From CAUPWF01 sp964367685 (lineage in GTDB: Bacteria; Bacillota; Clostridia; Lachnospirales; Lachnospiraceae), in NCBI GenBank assembly GCA_964367685.1, contig CAYIYM010000008.1, forward strand, positions 1-64,000: a stretch of DNA of 64,000 nt. The letters are read 5' to 3'. Position numbers and translations under genes: made by a program. Every line of letters starts with the position of its first letter. Within the stretch, counting starts at the first letter, position 1. Below, one piece after another: positions 35,211-44,158 of this stretch. The notes under the pieces are model-generated. The model was not told the DNA's origin and made no database searches. It was given only the letters and a program-made list of their open reading frames with translations.

Positions 35211-35786
35211 TTACACATCTAATTTTAGTTGTGCTTCTTCTTCTGCCTCTGTTTTAAACTCTTCTAACTGCTCTTGATTAAAGCTTGGAAGTTCCTCAAT
35301 ATTATGAATATCAAATCTACGTAAAAATTCTTCTGTAGTCCCAAAGATAATTGGCTTTCCTGGAACATTCAGTCGTCCGATTTCCTCAATCAATCCATAT
35401 TCTACCAATCGATTTACTGCGTGGTCAGATTTTACACCGCGTATTTTTTCCACCTCTAACTTTGTGACTGGTTGCTTGTAAGCAACTATGGATAAAGTTT
35501 CCATCATAATATCAGTTAGAACATGTTTCTTCGGCTGTTTTGCGATTTTAATTAAATAGTCGTGCATTTCAACTTTTGTACATAGCTGATATGCATTGTT
35601 CAATTCTATAATTCGTATTCCACGATTTTCTTCTAAATATTTGTTACTTAAATTGCGTATAACTTTTCTAGTAGTATTATCATCGTGCTCAATCGCATTT
35701 GCAATTTTATGTAATTCAACTGATTCGCCCATTGCAAAAAGAATTGCTTCTATCGCTGCTTCTAATTTATCAATTTCCAAGTCCAT
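35211..35786 (-). CDS. scpB: Segregation and condensation protein B
   Basis: Winged-helix subunit of the SMC-ScpAB condensin that organises chromosomes. The 191 residues contain two winged-helix domains (about 5-75 and 90-165). LSIVAYKQPVTKLEVEKIRGV in parts and GLIEEIGRLNVPGKP are the family hallmarks. It follows scpA by 18 bases, which is the usual gene order. Confidence 0.95.
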   Translation of the reverse strand: MDLEIDKLEAAIEAILFAMGESVELHKIANAIEHDDNTTRKVIRNLSNKYLEENRGIRIIELNNAYQLCTKVEMHDYLIKIAKQPKKHVLTDIMMETLSIVAYKQPVTKLEVEKIRGVKSDHAVNRLVEYGLIEEIGRLNVPGKPIIFGTTEEFLRRFDIHNIEELPSFNQEQLEEFKTEAEEEAQLKLDV

Positions 35787-35804
35787 TTACTCGCTTCCTC
35801 TTCC

Positions 35805-36548
35805 TTAAATCGTAGAAGTAATTTGTATATCGTCAAATGTATATTCTTGTAACACTTCTATTTTCCCTATTTTCATTAGTTCTAATATAGCCAAAAATGT
35901 AACCACTATATGCATTTTATTTCGCTGTGTCAATAATAATTGTTTGAAACTAAATTTTTTATTTTGTAAAGCATATTCGCTCACAAAATCTAGCTTATCT
36001 GCTAGAGTTACTTCTTCTTTTTCTATTTTTCCGAATTTACTACGTATCGGATCTATCTTGTCATTTACCCTTTTAATCACGTCATTAAATACGGCATTTA
36101 ATCGATCAATTGTAACGCCATCTAACAATTGATCTAGGTCTACTGGTGCTTCGTATTTTGTCACTTCATCTGGCAGATCTTTCAACTTGTACATAACCAA
36201 ATCTCCCATAGACTCTTTGTCACGAAGTTCATATGACATATACTTATACATTTTATACTGTAGCAATTGAGCGACCAATTCCTCACGCGGATCTTCTTCT
36301 AGTCCGTCCTCATTAACTTCTTTCGGTAATAGCATTCTACACTTAATATCTAAAAGTGTAGCTGCCATCAAAAGAAACTCGCTCATAATGTTTAAATCTT
36401 TTTTATCCATATCTTTAATATATTCCATATATTGATTTGTAATCATTACAATCGGAATATCATAAATATCTATTTTATTCTTATCTATTAGATGTAACAA
36501 TAGGTCTAATGGACCTTCGAACACTTCTAGTTTTACTGGAATTCCCAT
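35805..36548 (-). CDS. scpA: Segregation and condensation protein A
   Basis: Kleisin subunit that bridges the SMC heads. The 247 residues open with VKLEVFEGPLDLLLHLIDKNKIDIYDI, read in parts, the classic ScpA N-terminal helix-turn region, and end with a winged helix (FLAILELMKIGKIEVLQE). A strong promoter precedes it at 36583-36611, and scpB follows. Confidence 0.96.
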   Translation of the reverse strand: MGIPVKLEVFEGPLDLLLHLIDKNKIDIYDIPIVMITNQYMEYIKDMDKKDLNIMSEFLLMAATLLDIKCRMLLPKEVNEDGLEEDPREELVAQLLQYKMYKYMSYELRDKESMGDLVMYKLKDLPDEVTKYEAPVDLDQLLDGVTIDRLNAVFNDVIKRVNDKIDPIRSKFGKIEKEEVTLADKLDFVSEYALQNKKFSFKQLLLTQRNKMHIVVTFLAILELMKIGKIEVLQEYTFDDIQITSTI

Positions 36549-36582
36549 GCCAACCTCACTTTGTACTCATTTCAACCCTAAT

Positions 36583-36611
36583 ATTATATAGTGAATACTT
36601 GAATTTTTCAA
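36583..36611 (-). promoter_or_regulatory. Promoter of scpAB
   Basis: Minus strand TTGAAA, 17-base spacer, TATAAT, about 35 bases before the scpA start codon. Confidence 0.8.
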
Positions 36612-36692
36612 TACAGTTTAACGTTTCTCATGCTTATTTTTATCATTTCACATATTTACATTTCTGTATTTATTTTTTATCATTTCTGAAAA

Positions 36693-37574
36693 TTATTTTG
36701 GATTTAATGTTATGGAAACAATTTCCGGCTTATTAAAAATTCTTATATTTACAGAATGTTCTCCAATCCCCTTTGAAACCACAAGATCTGAATTGCTCAC
36801 CCTATAATGCCCACCGCTATACTTTGGAAACAAATGCACCTGTGGTGTTATTATTCCGCCCCAAAAAGGAATTCTGATGATTCCTCCATGTAAATGGCCT
36901 GAAAGCACTAAATCGGCTCCCCACTTTAGATATGAATCCACTAGAGTTGGATTGTGCGCTAAAAGAATTTGATAATTTTCACAACTGCAACGCGCTTCAC
37001 CAATTAAGGACTCAATTTCAGATACATTAGATTTACTGTAGTTATATTTTTTAAAATAAGTAAGTGGAATTTCAATACCAAAAAGATCTAACTTATTTCC
37101 CTTCATACAGATTTGTACATTATTATTTTCTAACATAGTAACGCCAACATCTTCTAAGCTCTGCTTGTAATGTCTATACTTATCGTGATATATTTCTACA
37201 CTTTCCTTGATACGTTGTTCATGATTCCCATTAGCATAATAAATTGGACAAATAGTAGCAAGTTTCGTAATTAACTGTAGGCTAACTTCACAAGTATCAT
37301 CCATGCGTCCTATAATCATGTCCCCTGCAATCAAAATCATATCTGGCTGTTCTTTTATTATAGCTTGTATGATACTTTCATTTTCTTGATCATATATTTT
37401 ACTATGTAAATCTGCAAGCAAAATCACTTTTATTGAACTTCCATTCAACTTCTCACTATATATTTCATAAGGAGTAACTACAAATGATTTTATTTCTCGC
37501 CTACTCTCTATCCATATCAGAAGCAGTAATGCTCCACCTATGACTAATAATATTTTTATGATATCTATTATCAT
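36693..37574 (-). CDS. Membrane-anchored metallophosphoesterase
   Basis: A 293-residue calcineurin-like phosphoesterase with one N-terminal transmembrane helix (about 5-22), so the catalytic domain is tethered to the membrane. Motifs in order: LADLHSK near 53, AGDMIIG near 83, NGNHEQR near 115, LAHNP near 204 and LSGHLHGG near 222, giving the two-metal site. It resembles the YkuE/YaeI group, some of which hydrolyse UDP-diacylglucosamine; the substrate here is not shown. Monocistronic. Confidence 0.85.
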   Translation of the reverse strand: MIIDIIKILLVIGGALLLLIWIESRREIKSFVVTPYEIYSEKLNGSSIKVILLADLHSKIYDQENESIIQAIIKEQPDMILIAGDMIIGRMDDTCEVSLQLITKLATICPIYYANGNHEQRIKESVEIYHDKYRHYKQSLEDVGVTMLENNNVQICMKGNKLDLFGIEIPLTYFKKYNYSKSNVSEIESLIGEARCSCENYQILLAHNPTLVDSYLKWGADLVLSGHLHGGIIRIPFWGGIITPQVHLFPKYSGGHYRVSNSDLVVSKGIGEHSVNIRIFNKPEIVSITLNPK

Positions 37575-37641
37575 CTTATTTTCCTCAGTTATATTCTCAT
37601 TTCATTATGTCAATCTTCCATATCGCTAAAAAATAATATCA

Positions 37642-37670
37642 AAAAGGAAGTGCATAATACACTTCCTTTT
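37642..37670 (-). terminator. Terminator after rpsU
   Basis: AAAAGGAAGTG and CACTTCCTTTT pair perfectly over 11 bp around CATAATA, ten bases beyond the rpsU stop codon. Confidence 0.9.
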
Positions 37671-37679
37671 AAACTTGTT

Positions 37680-37856
37680 TTAGTTATATTTACGTTTTCT
37701 TGCAGCCTCTGATTTCTTTTTACGTTTTACGCTTGGCTTTTCGTAATGTTCTCTCTTACGAATTTCTTGTTGAATACCTGCCTTCGCACAGTTTCTTTTG
37801 AATCTGCGTAAAGCACTATCTAAAGTTTCGTTTTCTTTTACGATTACATTTGACAT
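37680..37856 (-). CDS. rpsU: Ribosomal protein S21
   Basis: A 58-residue, strongly basic protein of the small ribosomal subunit. The sequence begins MSNVIVKENETLDSALRRFK and ends KKKSEAARKRKYN, both typical of bS21. It is too short for many gene finders but complete, with start at 37856 and stop at 37680, and has an AGGTG ribosome binding site. It is preceded by a consensus promoter and followed by a strong terminator, so it is transcribed alone. Confidence 0.97.
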   Translation of the reverse strand: MSNVIVKENETLDSALRRFKRNCAKAGIQQEIRKREHYEKPSVKRKKKSEAARKRKYN

Positions 37857-37931
37857 AGTCTACACCTAACCTCCCCTCAAAGCCCTATATTGTGCAGTAC
37901 GACTTTCGGGTATATTTTTGCACTACATAGA

Positions 37932-37960
37932 ATTATATACACTTTTTTTTATTTCGTCAA
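37932..37960 (-). promoter_or_regulatory. Strong promoter of rpsU
   Basis: Minus strand TTGACG, 17-base spacer with eight A residues, TATAAT. Close to consensus, as expected for a ribosomal protein gene. Confidence 0.85.
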
Positions 37961-37975
37961 TAGGTATTTTACATT

Positions 37976-40615
37976 TTATCTAATTTGTTCTGTTAAAACT
38001 TCTTGAACTTTTTGTAAAGCACTATCAACACCATCTGGATTCTTTCCACCTGCTTGTGCCATATTTGGTCGACCACCACCGCCGCCGCCAACTAGACCCG
38101 CAATAGCTTTAATTAAATTACCTGCGTGAGCACCTGTTTTTTGTGCTTCATCTGTAACTGTTGCCATCAAATTTACTTTGCCATCTGTGATAGATGCAAT
38201 AACCACTACACCTTCTCCCAGCTTCTCTTTTAGATTATCTCCAAGGTCGCGAAGTCCATTCATATCCACATCATTTACTTTTGTAGCAAGCACTTTGATA
38301 CCCTTTACTTCAATTACTTGATCCATAACATCGCCGACAGCTTCTTTTGCCGCCTTACTCTTTAAACTCTCATTTTCACTTTGTAATTGTTTGATTTCAG
38401 TTAACATAGCGTTTAACTTATCTTCTAGTTTATCAGTAGATGTTTTTACTATCTTTGCAAGATTTGACACTTTTGCTTCTAGTTTTTCATAATATTCTGA
38501 TAACCCTTTTGATGTAATCGCCTCAATTCTACGTACTCCTGCCGCAACTCCTGTTTCTGATACAATTTTAAAGGCTGTGATTGTTCCTGTATTTTCAACA
38601 TGTGTGCCTCCACATAATTCTTTTGAGAATTCTCCCATGGAAATCACACGTACAATATCACCGTACTTTTCTCCAAATAGTGCAGCCGCTCCTGTTTTTC
38701 TTGCTTCATCGATAGGCATATGATTTGCAACAACATCATGTGCTGCTTGAATTTCAGCGTTAACAATCGCTTCTACTTTCTTCAACTCTTCTTGTGTCAT
38801 TGCCGAGAAATGTGTAAAGTCAAATCTTAATCTTTCATGATTTACATTTGAACCTGCTTGTTCAACATGGTTTCCAAGAACTGTTCTCAATGCCTTTTGA
38901 AGCAAATGAGTTGCACTATGATTCTTGCCAGATAACAATCTCTTTTCTTCATCTATACTTAAAGTAGCCTTCGTATTAACACGAATCATTCCACTTTCTA
39001 CTTTACCTACATGACCAATTTTACCTCCTAGTAGATTTATTGTATCTTCTACAATAAATTTACCTTCCGAGGTAACAATAATACCTGTATCTGCGCATTG
39101 CCCACCACTTGTTGCATAGAATGGTGTTTCCTGTACAAAAATCGTACCTGTTTCCCCTTCTGTCAAACATTCTGTTATTTCTGTATTACTAGTAATAACT
39201 GTGATATCTGATGTTGCACTAATTTGATCATAACCCACGAATTTAGATGTGATTGATGGATCAATCAATTCATACACTGTTGCATCAGCACCCATATAGT
39301 TCGTTGCACCACGCGCTTCTCTTGCTGTCTTTCTCTGAATCTCCATTGACGCCTTGAATCCATCTTCGTCAATCGTATATCCATTCTCTTCAATAATTTC
39401 TTTTGTAAGATCTATAGGGAATCCATAAGTATCATATAATTTAAAAGCATCCTCCCCAGCTAGAACAGTTTCATTTTTATCTTTCATAACTTGAATCATA
39501 TCTGATAGAATTCCAAGCCCTTGGTCAATGGTTTTATTGAATTGCTCTTCTTCTTTTGCTATGACATTAAAAATAAATTCTTTCTTCTCTTCTAACTCAG
39601 GATAACCATCTTTCGAACCTTCAATTACAGTTGAAACAAGTTTTACTAAGAAATCCCCTTGAATATTCAACAATCTTCCGTGTCTACAAGCTCTTCTTAG
39701 CAATCTTCTAAGAACATATCCTCTCCCTTCATTTGATGGCATTATTCCATCAGAAATCATGAAACTTACAGAACGCACGTGATCAGTAATTACACGAATC
39801 GAAATATCTTTTGCTTCATTTTCTTTATAGATAACATTTGCCAAAGTACATACTTCCTGTCGTAGGGCTCCTACCGTGTCAACATCAAAGATCGAATCTA
39901 CATCTTGCACTACAACTGCAAGTCGCTCTAACCCCATACCAGTGTCAATATTTTTTTGCTCTAATTCTTCATAATTTCCTTGTCCATCACTGTCAAATTG
40001 AGTAAACACATTATTCCAGATTTCCATATATCGATCACAATCGCAACCAACTGTACATCCTTCATTTCCGCAACCGTATTTCTCACCTCTGTCATAATAT
40101 ACTTCTGAACAAGGCCCGCAAGGTCCTGACCCATGCTCCCAGAAATTATCTTCTTTTCCCATGCGGAAAATACGTTCAGGGGCAATTCCAATTTCTTGTT
40201 GCCAAATCTCAAATGCCTCATCATCTTCCAAATAAACAGATGGGTATAATCTATCTGGGTCAATACCTACTGTTTCTGTAAGAAATTCCCATGTCCAGCC
40301 AATGGATTCTCTTTTGAAATAATCTCCAAATGAGAAGTTACCTAACATTTCAAAAAATGTACCATGTCTTGCTGTCTTCCCAACATTTTCAATATCTCCT
40401 GTACGAATACACTTTTGGCAAGTAGCCATTCGGACATTTGGTGGAATCTCTTGTCCTGTAAAATACGGCTTCAAAGGTGCCATTCCTGAATTGATTAATA
40501 ATAAACTCTTGTCGTTATGTGGCACTAAAGAGAAACTCTTTGCCACTAAATGATTTTTTGATTCAAAAAATTCTAAAAACATTTTACGTAATTCATTTAC
40601 TCCGTATTGATTCAT
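37976..40615 (-). CDS. alaS: Alanine-tRNA ligase
   Basis: Charges tRNA-Ala. The 879 residues are normal for the family. The class II catalytic domain (1-235) has INSGMAPLKPYF and RHGTFFEMLGNFSFGDYFK; the editing domain has the metal-binding HSATHLLQKAL and ELCGGTHV; and the C-terminal part ends with the glycine-rich DHHA1 segment (GLVGGGGGGRPNMAQAGG). The start is the second ATG of ATGAATATG, six bases after AGGAGG. There is no T-box leader; only about 70 bases separate it from the 52-residue gene upstream. Confidence 0.97.
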   Translation of the reverse strand: MNQYGVNELRKMFLEFFESKNHLVAKSFSLVPHNDKSLLLINSGMAPLKPYFTGQEIPPNVRMATCQKCIRTGDIENVGKTARHGTFFEMLGNFSFGDYFKRESIGWTWEFLTETVGIDPDRLYPSVYLEDDEAFEIWQQEIGIAPERIFRMGKEDNFWEHGSGPCGPCSEVYYDRGEKYGCGNEGCTVGCDCDRYMEIWNNVFTQFDSDGQGNYEELEQKNIDTGMGLERLAVVVQDVDSIFDVDTVGALRQEVCTLANVIYKENEAKDISIRVITDHVRSVSFMISDGIMPSNEGRGYVLRRLLRRACRHGRLLNIQGDFLVKLVSTVIEGSKDGYPELEEKKEFIFNVIAKEEEQFNKTIDQGLGILSDMIQVMKDKNETVLAGEDAFKLYDTYGFPIDLTKEIIEENGYTIDEDGFKASMEIQRKTAREARGATNYMGADATVYELIDPSITSKFVGYDQISATSDITVITSNTEITECLTEGETGTIFVQETPFYATSGGQCADTGIIVTSEGKFIVEDTINLLGGKIGHVGKVESGMIRVNTKATLSIDEEKRLLSGKNHSATHLLQKALRTVLGNHVEQAGSNVNHERLRFDFTHFSAMTQEELKKVEAIVNAEIQAAHDVVANHMPIDEARKTGAAALFGEKYGDIVRVISMGEFSKELCGGTHVENTGTITAFKIVSETGVAAGVRRIEAITSKGLSEYYEKLEAKVSNLAKIVKTSTDKLEDKLNAMLTEIKQLQSENESLKSKAAKEAVGDVMDQVIEVKGIKVLATKVNDVDMNGLRDLGDNLKEKLGEGVVVIASITDGKVNLMATVTDEAQKTGAHAGNLIKAIAGLVGGGGGGRPNMAQAGGKNPDGVDSALQKVQEVLTEQIR

Positions 40616-40636
40616 ATTCATCCTCCTAAAACGCAT

Positions 40637-40660
40637 AAAAGTGGGCATAAAAATGCCCAC
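40637..40660 (-). terminator. Terminator between the 52-residue gene and alaS
   Basis: GTGGGCAT and ATGCCCAC pair perfectly around four A/T bases, followed by TTTT on the minus strand. It ends only about 22 bases before the alaS start, so alaS may depend on read-through or on a promoter inside the small gene. Confidence 0.75.
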
Positions 40661-40682
40661 TCTCCATACGATGTTTTATATA

Positions 40683-40841
40683 TTACTTAGCATTATTTTG
40701 ACTTAAATTCTCCGCATCACTTGCTAATTTGGCATTCTTTCGCGCTCTTAAGTTTTTCCCTGCAATAATTCCACCATAGGCGACTGCCGCAATCAATAAT
40801 GCTTTTATAATAGTCTCAATAAGATTTACCCAGAATTCCAT
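40683..40841 (-). CDS. 52-residue single-helix membrane protein
   Basis: A small gene with GGAGG six bases before its ATG, its own promoter (40876-40904) and a terminator behind it, so it is very probably real. The product has one hydrophobic helix at residues 5-28 (NLIETIIKALLIAAVAYGG) followed by a basic stretch (KNLRARKNAK) and a polar tail, suggesting an N-out, C-in membrane peptide. I do not recognise a family. It lies between the hydrogenase and alaS and shares neither operon clearly. Confidence 0.75.
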   Translation of the reverse strand: MEFWVNLIETIIKALLIAAVAYGGIIAGKNLRARKNAKLASDAENLSQNNAK

Positions 40842-40875
40842 AATATACCTCCATTAATATCTGTTTGATTTATTT

Positions 40876-40904
40876 ATGATAACACAAGTATCTGTACATT
40901 TCAA
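40876..40904 (-). promoter_or_regulatory. Promoter of the 52-residue gene
   Basis: Minus strand TTGAAA, 17-base spacer, TATCAT, directly after the hydrogenase stop codon and about 35 bases before the ATG. Confidence 0.7.
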
Positions 40905-40905
40905 A

Positions 40906-42417
40906 TTATTTCAACTCAATTTCTTCTAATTCTTTGGAAGGCAATTTAATTGTTGATTTATCAACAAATGATTTCAGTAGTTGTTTCGCTTGAGTAATTG
41001 TAATATTGGTTCCTGCTCCAGCTATACAGCCACCTGGACATCCCATTCCCTCAATCAAACAACCATTCATTTTTCCTGCTTTTGCAAGCATCAATGTCTT
41101 TTTGCATTCAGCAAGCCCCTCTGCATGAACAATATTCACTGGGACACCCGGATAATATTCCTTAATACACTCTTCTATTGCCTTAGAAACACCACCCGAT
41201 ACTGCATATCCACGTCCTGCTGCTGTAGCATCATGAAAAGAAGATTCTGCTTCAAATTCTGTTAAATCGATGTTTTTAGCATTAAAAATCGCTTGCAATT
41301 CTTCAAATGTAATAACAAAATCTACATCACTTCTTATTGTGCGACGCATTGCTTCTAATTTTTTTGCCGCACATGGTCCAATAAATACAACTTTAGCATT
41401 GGGATGATTTTTCTTAATAGTTCTTGCCGTTGCTACCATTGGCGTAAGTTCTTGAGAAACTTGATCTATTAAATCCGGAAAATGTTTCTTTGTCATCAAA
41501 GACCAAGAAGGACAGCAAGACGTTAACAAAAATGGTAATTCTCCGGTTACAACTTTGTCAACATAATGATGGGCTTCTGCTATTGCCCCGATATCTGCGC
41601 CTAAGGCAACTTCATAAACATCGTGAAAGCCCACTTTTTGTAGAGCTGCCTTGATATTTCGTGGTGTAATATTTGCTCCAAATTGCCCTACAAAAGCAGG
41701 GGCAATTTCCGCAATTATTTCTCCTCCCTCTTTCAAGGCTCGAATCAGTTGGAAAATCTGTGACTTGTCTGATATTGCTCCAAAAGGGCAACTTACCATA
41801 CACATTCCACAGGATACACACTTCTTATTGTTAATCAAGGCTCGTTGGAATTTATCGGATTCAATAGCATTTACTCCACACGCCCGTTGACAAGGTCTCT
41901 CTTTCTTTTGAATTGCATCATAAGGACAGACTGCTTTGCATTTTCCACATTTTATACATGTGTCCTGATTAATTATAGATTTTCCATATTTATTGAAACG
42001 TATAGCATCAACAGGACAGACTTGCATACATGGATGAGCTGTGCACCCTTTACACATGTTACTAACCTCGTATCCCTTCTCTTCGCATGCGGCGCATGCA
42101 GAAGGAATCACTTGCATAAGGGGCGGCTCATAATACTTTTCAGCTATATTACTTCCTTCAATTCCTGCTGTTAAATGCACAGGTCTATCTTCCGGCCTAA
42201 GACTAAGTCCCATTGCCAAACGTACATGCTCTCTTGCAATTGCACGTTTACGATATACACTTTCTTTATATCTTTCGGTTTCTTCGTTAACTAATTTGTA
42301 AGGTATCGCTTCAACATCTTCAATCAAAGTTTTAGCAGTCGAAGTTTCAGCTACCTTCGCTATTTCTTCAAATACTTGTAATCGCATTTTGCTAACAGGT
42401 GTTTTCAGACCTCTCAT
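40906..42417 (-). CDS. [FeFe] hydrogenase, group B type
   Basis: A 503-residue cytoplasmic iron-sulfur enzyme expected to handle H2, with the H-cluster motifs TSCCPSW (299-305), GPCAAKKLE (347-355) and GMGCPGGCIAGAG (457-469). Cysteine-rich ferredoxin-like clusters lie at about 108-210 (CKGCTAHPCMQVCP, CIKCGKCKAVCP, CVSCGMCMVSCP), enough for at least three 4Fe-4S clusters. The domain order and the P2 motif GPC instead of MPC point to group B, whose physiological partner is poorly known. It follows glgA by 19 bases, so both may be co-transcribed. Maturation genes are not in the window. Confidence 0.9.
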   Translation of the reverse strand: MRGLKTPVSKMRLQVFEEIAKVAETSTAKTLIEDVEAIPYKLVNEETERYKESVYRKRAIAREHVRLAMGLSLRPEDRPVHLTAGIEGSNIAEKYYEPPLMQVIPSACAACEEKGYEVSNMCKGCTAHPCMQVCPVDAIRFNKYGKSIINQDTCIKCGKCKAVCPYDAIQKKERPCQRACGVNAIESDKFQRALINNKKCVSCGMCMVSCPFGAISDKSQIFQLIRALKEGGEIIAEIAPAFVGQFGANITPRNIKAALQKVGFHDVYEVALGADIGAIAEAHHYVDKVVTGELPFLLTSCCPSWSLMTKKHFPDLIDQVSQELTPMVATARTIKKNHPNAKVVFIGPCAAKKLEAMRRTIRSDVDFVITFEELQAIFNAKNIDLTEFEAESSFHDATAAGRGYAVSGGVSKAIEECIKEYYPGVPVNIVHAEGLAECKKTLMLAKAGKMNGCLIEGMGCPGGCIAGAGTNITITQAKQLLKSFVDKSTIKLPSKELEEIELK

Positions 42418-42436
42418 AAATACCTCCTATATTAAA

Positions 42437-43879
42437 TTATCCCTCAAAGTTATCGTATATTTTTTCATATTCAAGCGCCGATCGATTCCATGAGAAATCT
42501 TTTTCCATAGCTCGATCTACTATTTTATTCCAATCGCGCTTATTTTTATAATATATTTTAATTGCATAGCGAATAGTGTTTAACATTTCTTCTCCATTGA
42601 AATTCGCAAAGCTAAATCCTGTTCCAATTTTTTCATATTCATTATATGGCTCTACAGTATCAATTAGTCCGCCTGTTTCACGGACAATTGGAATTGTACC
42701 ATATCTCATACTCATTAACTGGCTCAAACCACATGGCTCAAATAAGGATGGCATTAAAAACGCATCACATGAAGCATATATTTTATGAGACATTTCCTCC
42801 GAATAATAAATATTCGCCGATACCTTATTGTTGTATTTATTAGCAAAATATTTAAAAGAATTTTCGTAATTTTCATCACCTGTACCTAAGACTACAAGTT
42901 GAATGTCTTCTTTACATAATTCATCCATCACATAGTTAATGAGATCCAAGCCTTTCTGACTCGTTAATCTCGATACAATTCCTAGCATCATTACTTTTGA
43001 ATTCTCTTCCATTCCTAATTCTTTTTGTAATAATTTTTTGTTCTTCACTTTGTTTTTTCTAAATGAAGTAACATCGTAATTCACATCTATATAAGTATCC
43101 GTTTGTGGATTGTACTCCTCATAGTCGATTCCATTTACAATGCCAGACAATACATTTTCTCTAGATTGTAACACCCACTCTAATCCCTCACCATAGAAAG
43201 CAGTCTTAATCTCTTCTGCATAAGATGTACTAACAGTCGTCACTTTATCTGCATAAACTAATCCACTTTTAAGAAAATTAGCATCTCCTCTCATGCTCAT
43301 TTTGTCAGAAGTAAAATAAAAATCAGGCAATCCAGTTATATCTTGAATTGTTCTAGCATTCCAAACACCTTGGAACTTCAAATTATGAACAGTAATAATT
43401 GTGTTTATATTTTTATAGAAATCATCTGTAAATTGAAAATAATCAAGAAAAATTGGTACTAATCCTGCTTGCCAGTCATGACAGTGGATAATATCTGGTT
43501 TGAAATCAATTCCTGGAAGAATACTAATTGCTGCTTTCGAGAAAAAAGCAAATTTCTCAAGATCCATGTGCATTTCGCCGTATGGCTGATTTCCACCAAA
43601 ATAATATTCATTATCAATGAAGTAAAATGTAACTCCATCTAGTTTCAATTCGTCAACTCCTACGTATTGACTTCTCCAACTTAATTTCATATCAAAGTGT
43701 AATTTATGCTGAAGTTTTTCTTCATATTTTGTGCTCATACACGTATATTTAGGCAAGACTACTCTCACATCATACTTCTTCTTATTAAAATACTTTGGTA
43801 ACGTTCCAACTACATCAGCTAATCCACCAGTTTTGATAAATGGTACTGCCTCTGAAGCTACAAATAAAATTTTTTTCAT
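42437..43879 (-). CDS. glgA: Glycogen synthase (ADP-glucose type)
   Basis: Extends alpha-1,4-glucan from ADP-glucose. The 480 residues open with the GT5 motif FIKTGGLADVVG (K16 binds ADP-glucose). The second half carries GIVSRLTSQKGLDL and the ESCGLSQ equivalent FEPCGLSQL with RETGGLIDTV. The start has AAGGAG. No other glg gene is adjacent; the hydrogenase gene follows closely. Confidence 0.96.
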   Translation of the reverse strand: MKKILFVASEAVPFIKTGGLADVVGTLPKYFNKKKYDVRVVLPKYTCMSTKYEEKLQHKLHFDMKLSWRSQYVGVDELKLDGVTFYFIDNEYYFGGNQPYGEMHMDLEKFAFFSKAAISILPGIDFKPDIIHCHDWQAGLVPIFLDYFQFTDDFYKNINTIITVHNLKFQGVWNARTIQDITGLPDFYFTSDKMSMRGDANFLKSGLVYADKVTTVSTSYAEEIKTAFYGEGLEWVLQSRENVLSGIVNGIDYEEYNPQTDTYIDVNYDVTSFRKNKVKNKKLLQKELGMEENSKVMMLGIVSRLTSQKGLDLINYVMDELCKEDIQLVVLGTGDENYENSFKYFANKYNNKVSANIYYSEEMSHKIYASCDAFLMPSLFEPCGLSQLMSMRYGTIPIVRETGGLIDTVEPYNEYEKIGTGFSFANFNGEEMLNTIRYAIKIYYKNKRDWNKIVDRAMEKDFSWNRSALEYEKIYDNFEG

Positions 43880-44158
43880 ATTGTCTCCTTATTCCATTTA
43901 TTTCATAACCTCTATTTTACTGTATTTTCATCTCAAATGCTATCTATATTTATACATTTTCGCTATTTTACACACACTGGTGTTCAATTCCTCTTCTTTT
44001 TAGTCATTTTTTCCATATTTCACATCCATAGTTAATACTTATAGGCTCGATACCTGTCTTAGTTCATACATTTTCTTCCTTAATAATCATCATAAAGAGT
44101 ATAATTTTTCATATTTTATGATACAATACATTTACAAATTAAATTCAAAAGGAGTTTT

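Noticed and set aside
40616..40682. T-box leader before alaS
   Set aside because: The gap is only about 70 bases and lacks the T-box core GGTGGAACC; it holds a terminator of the preceding gene.
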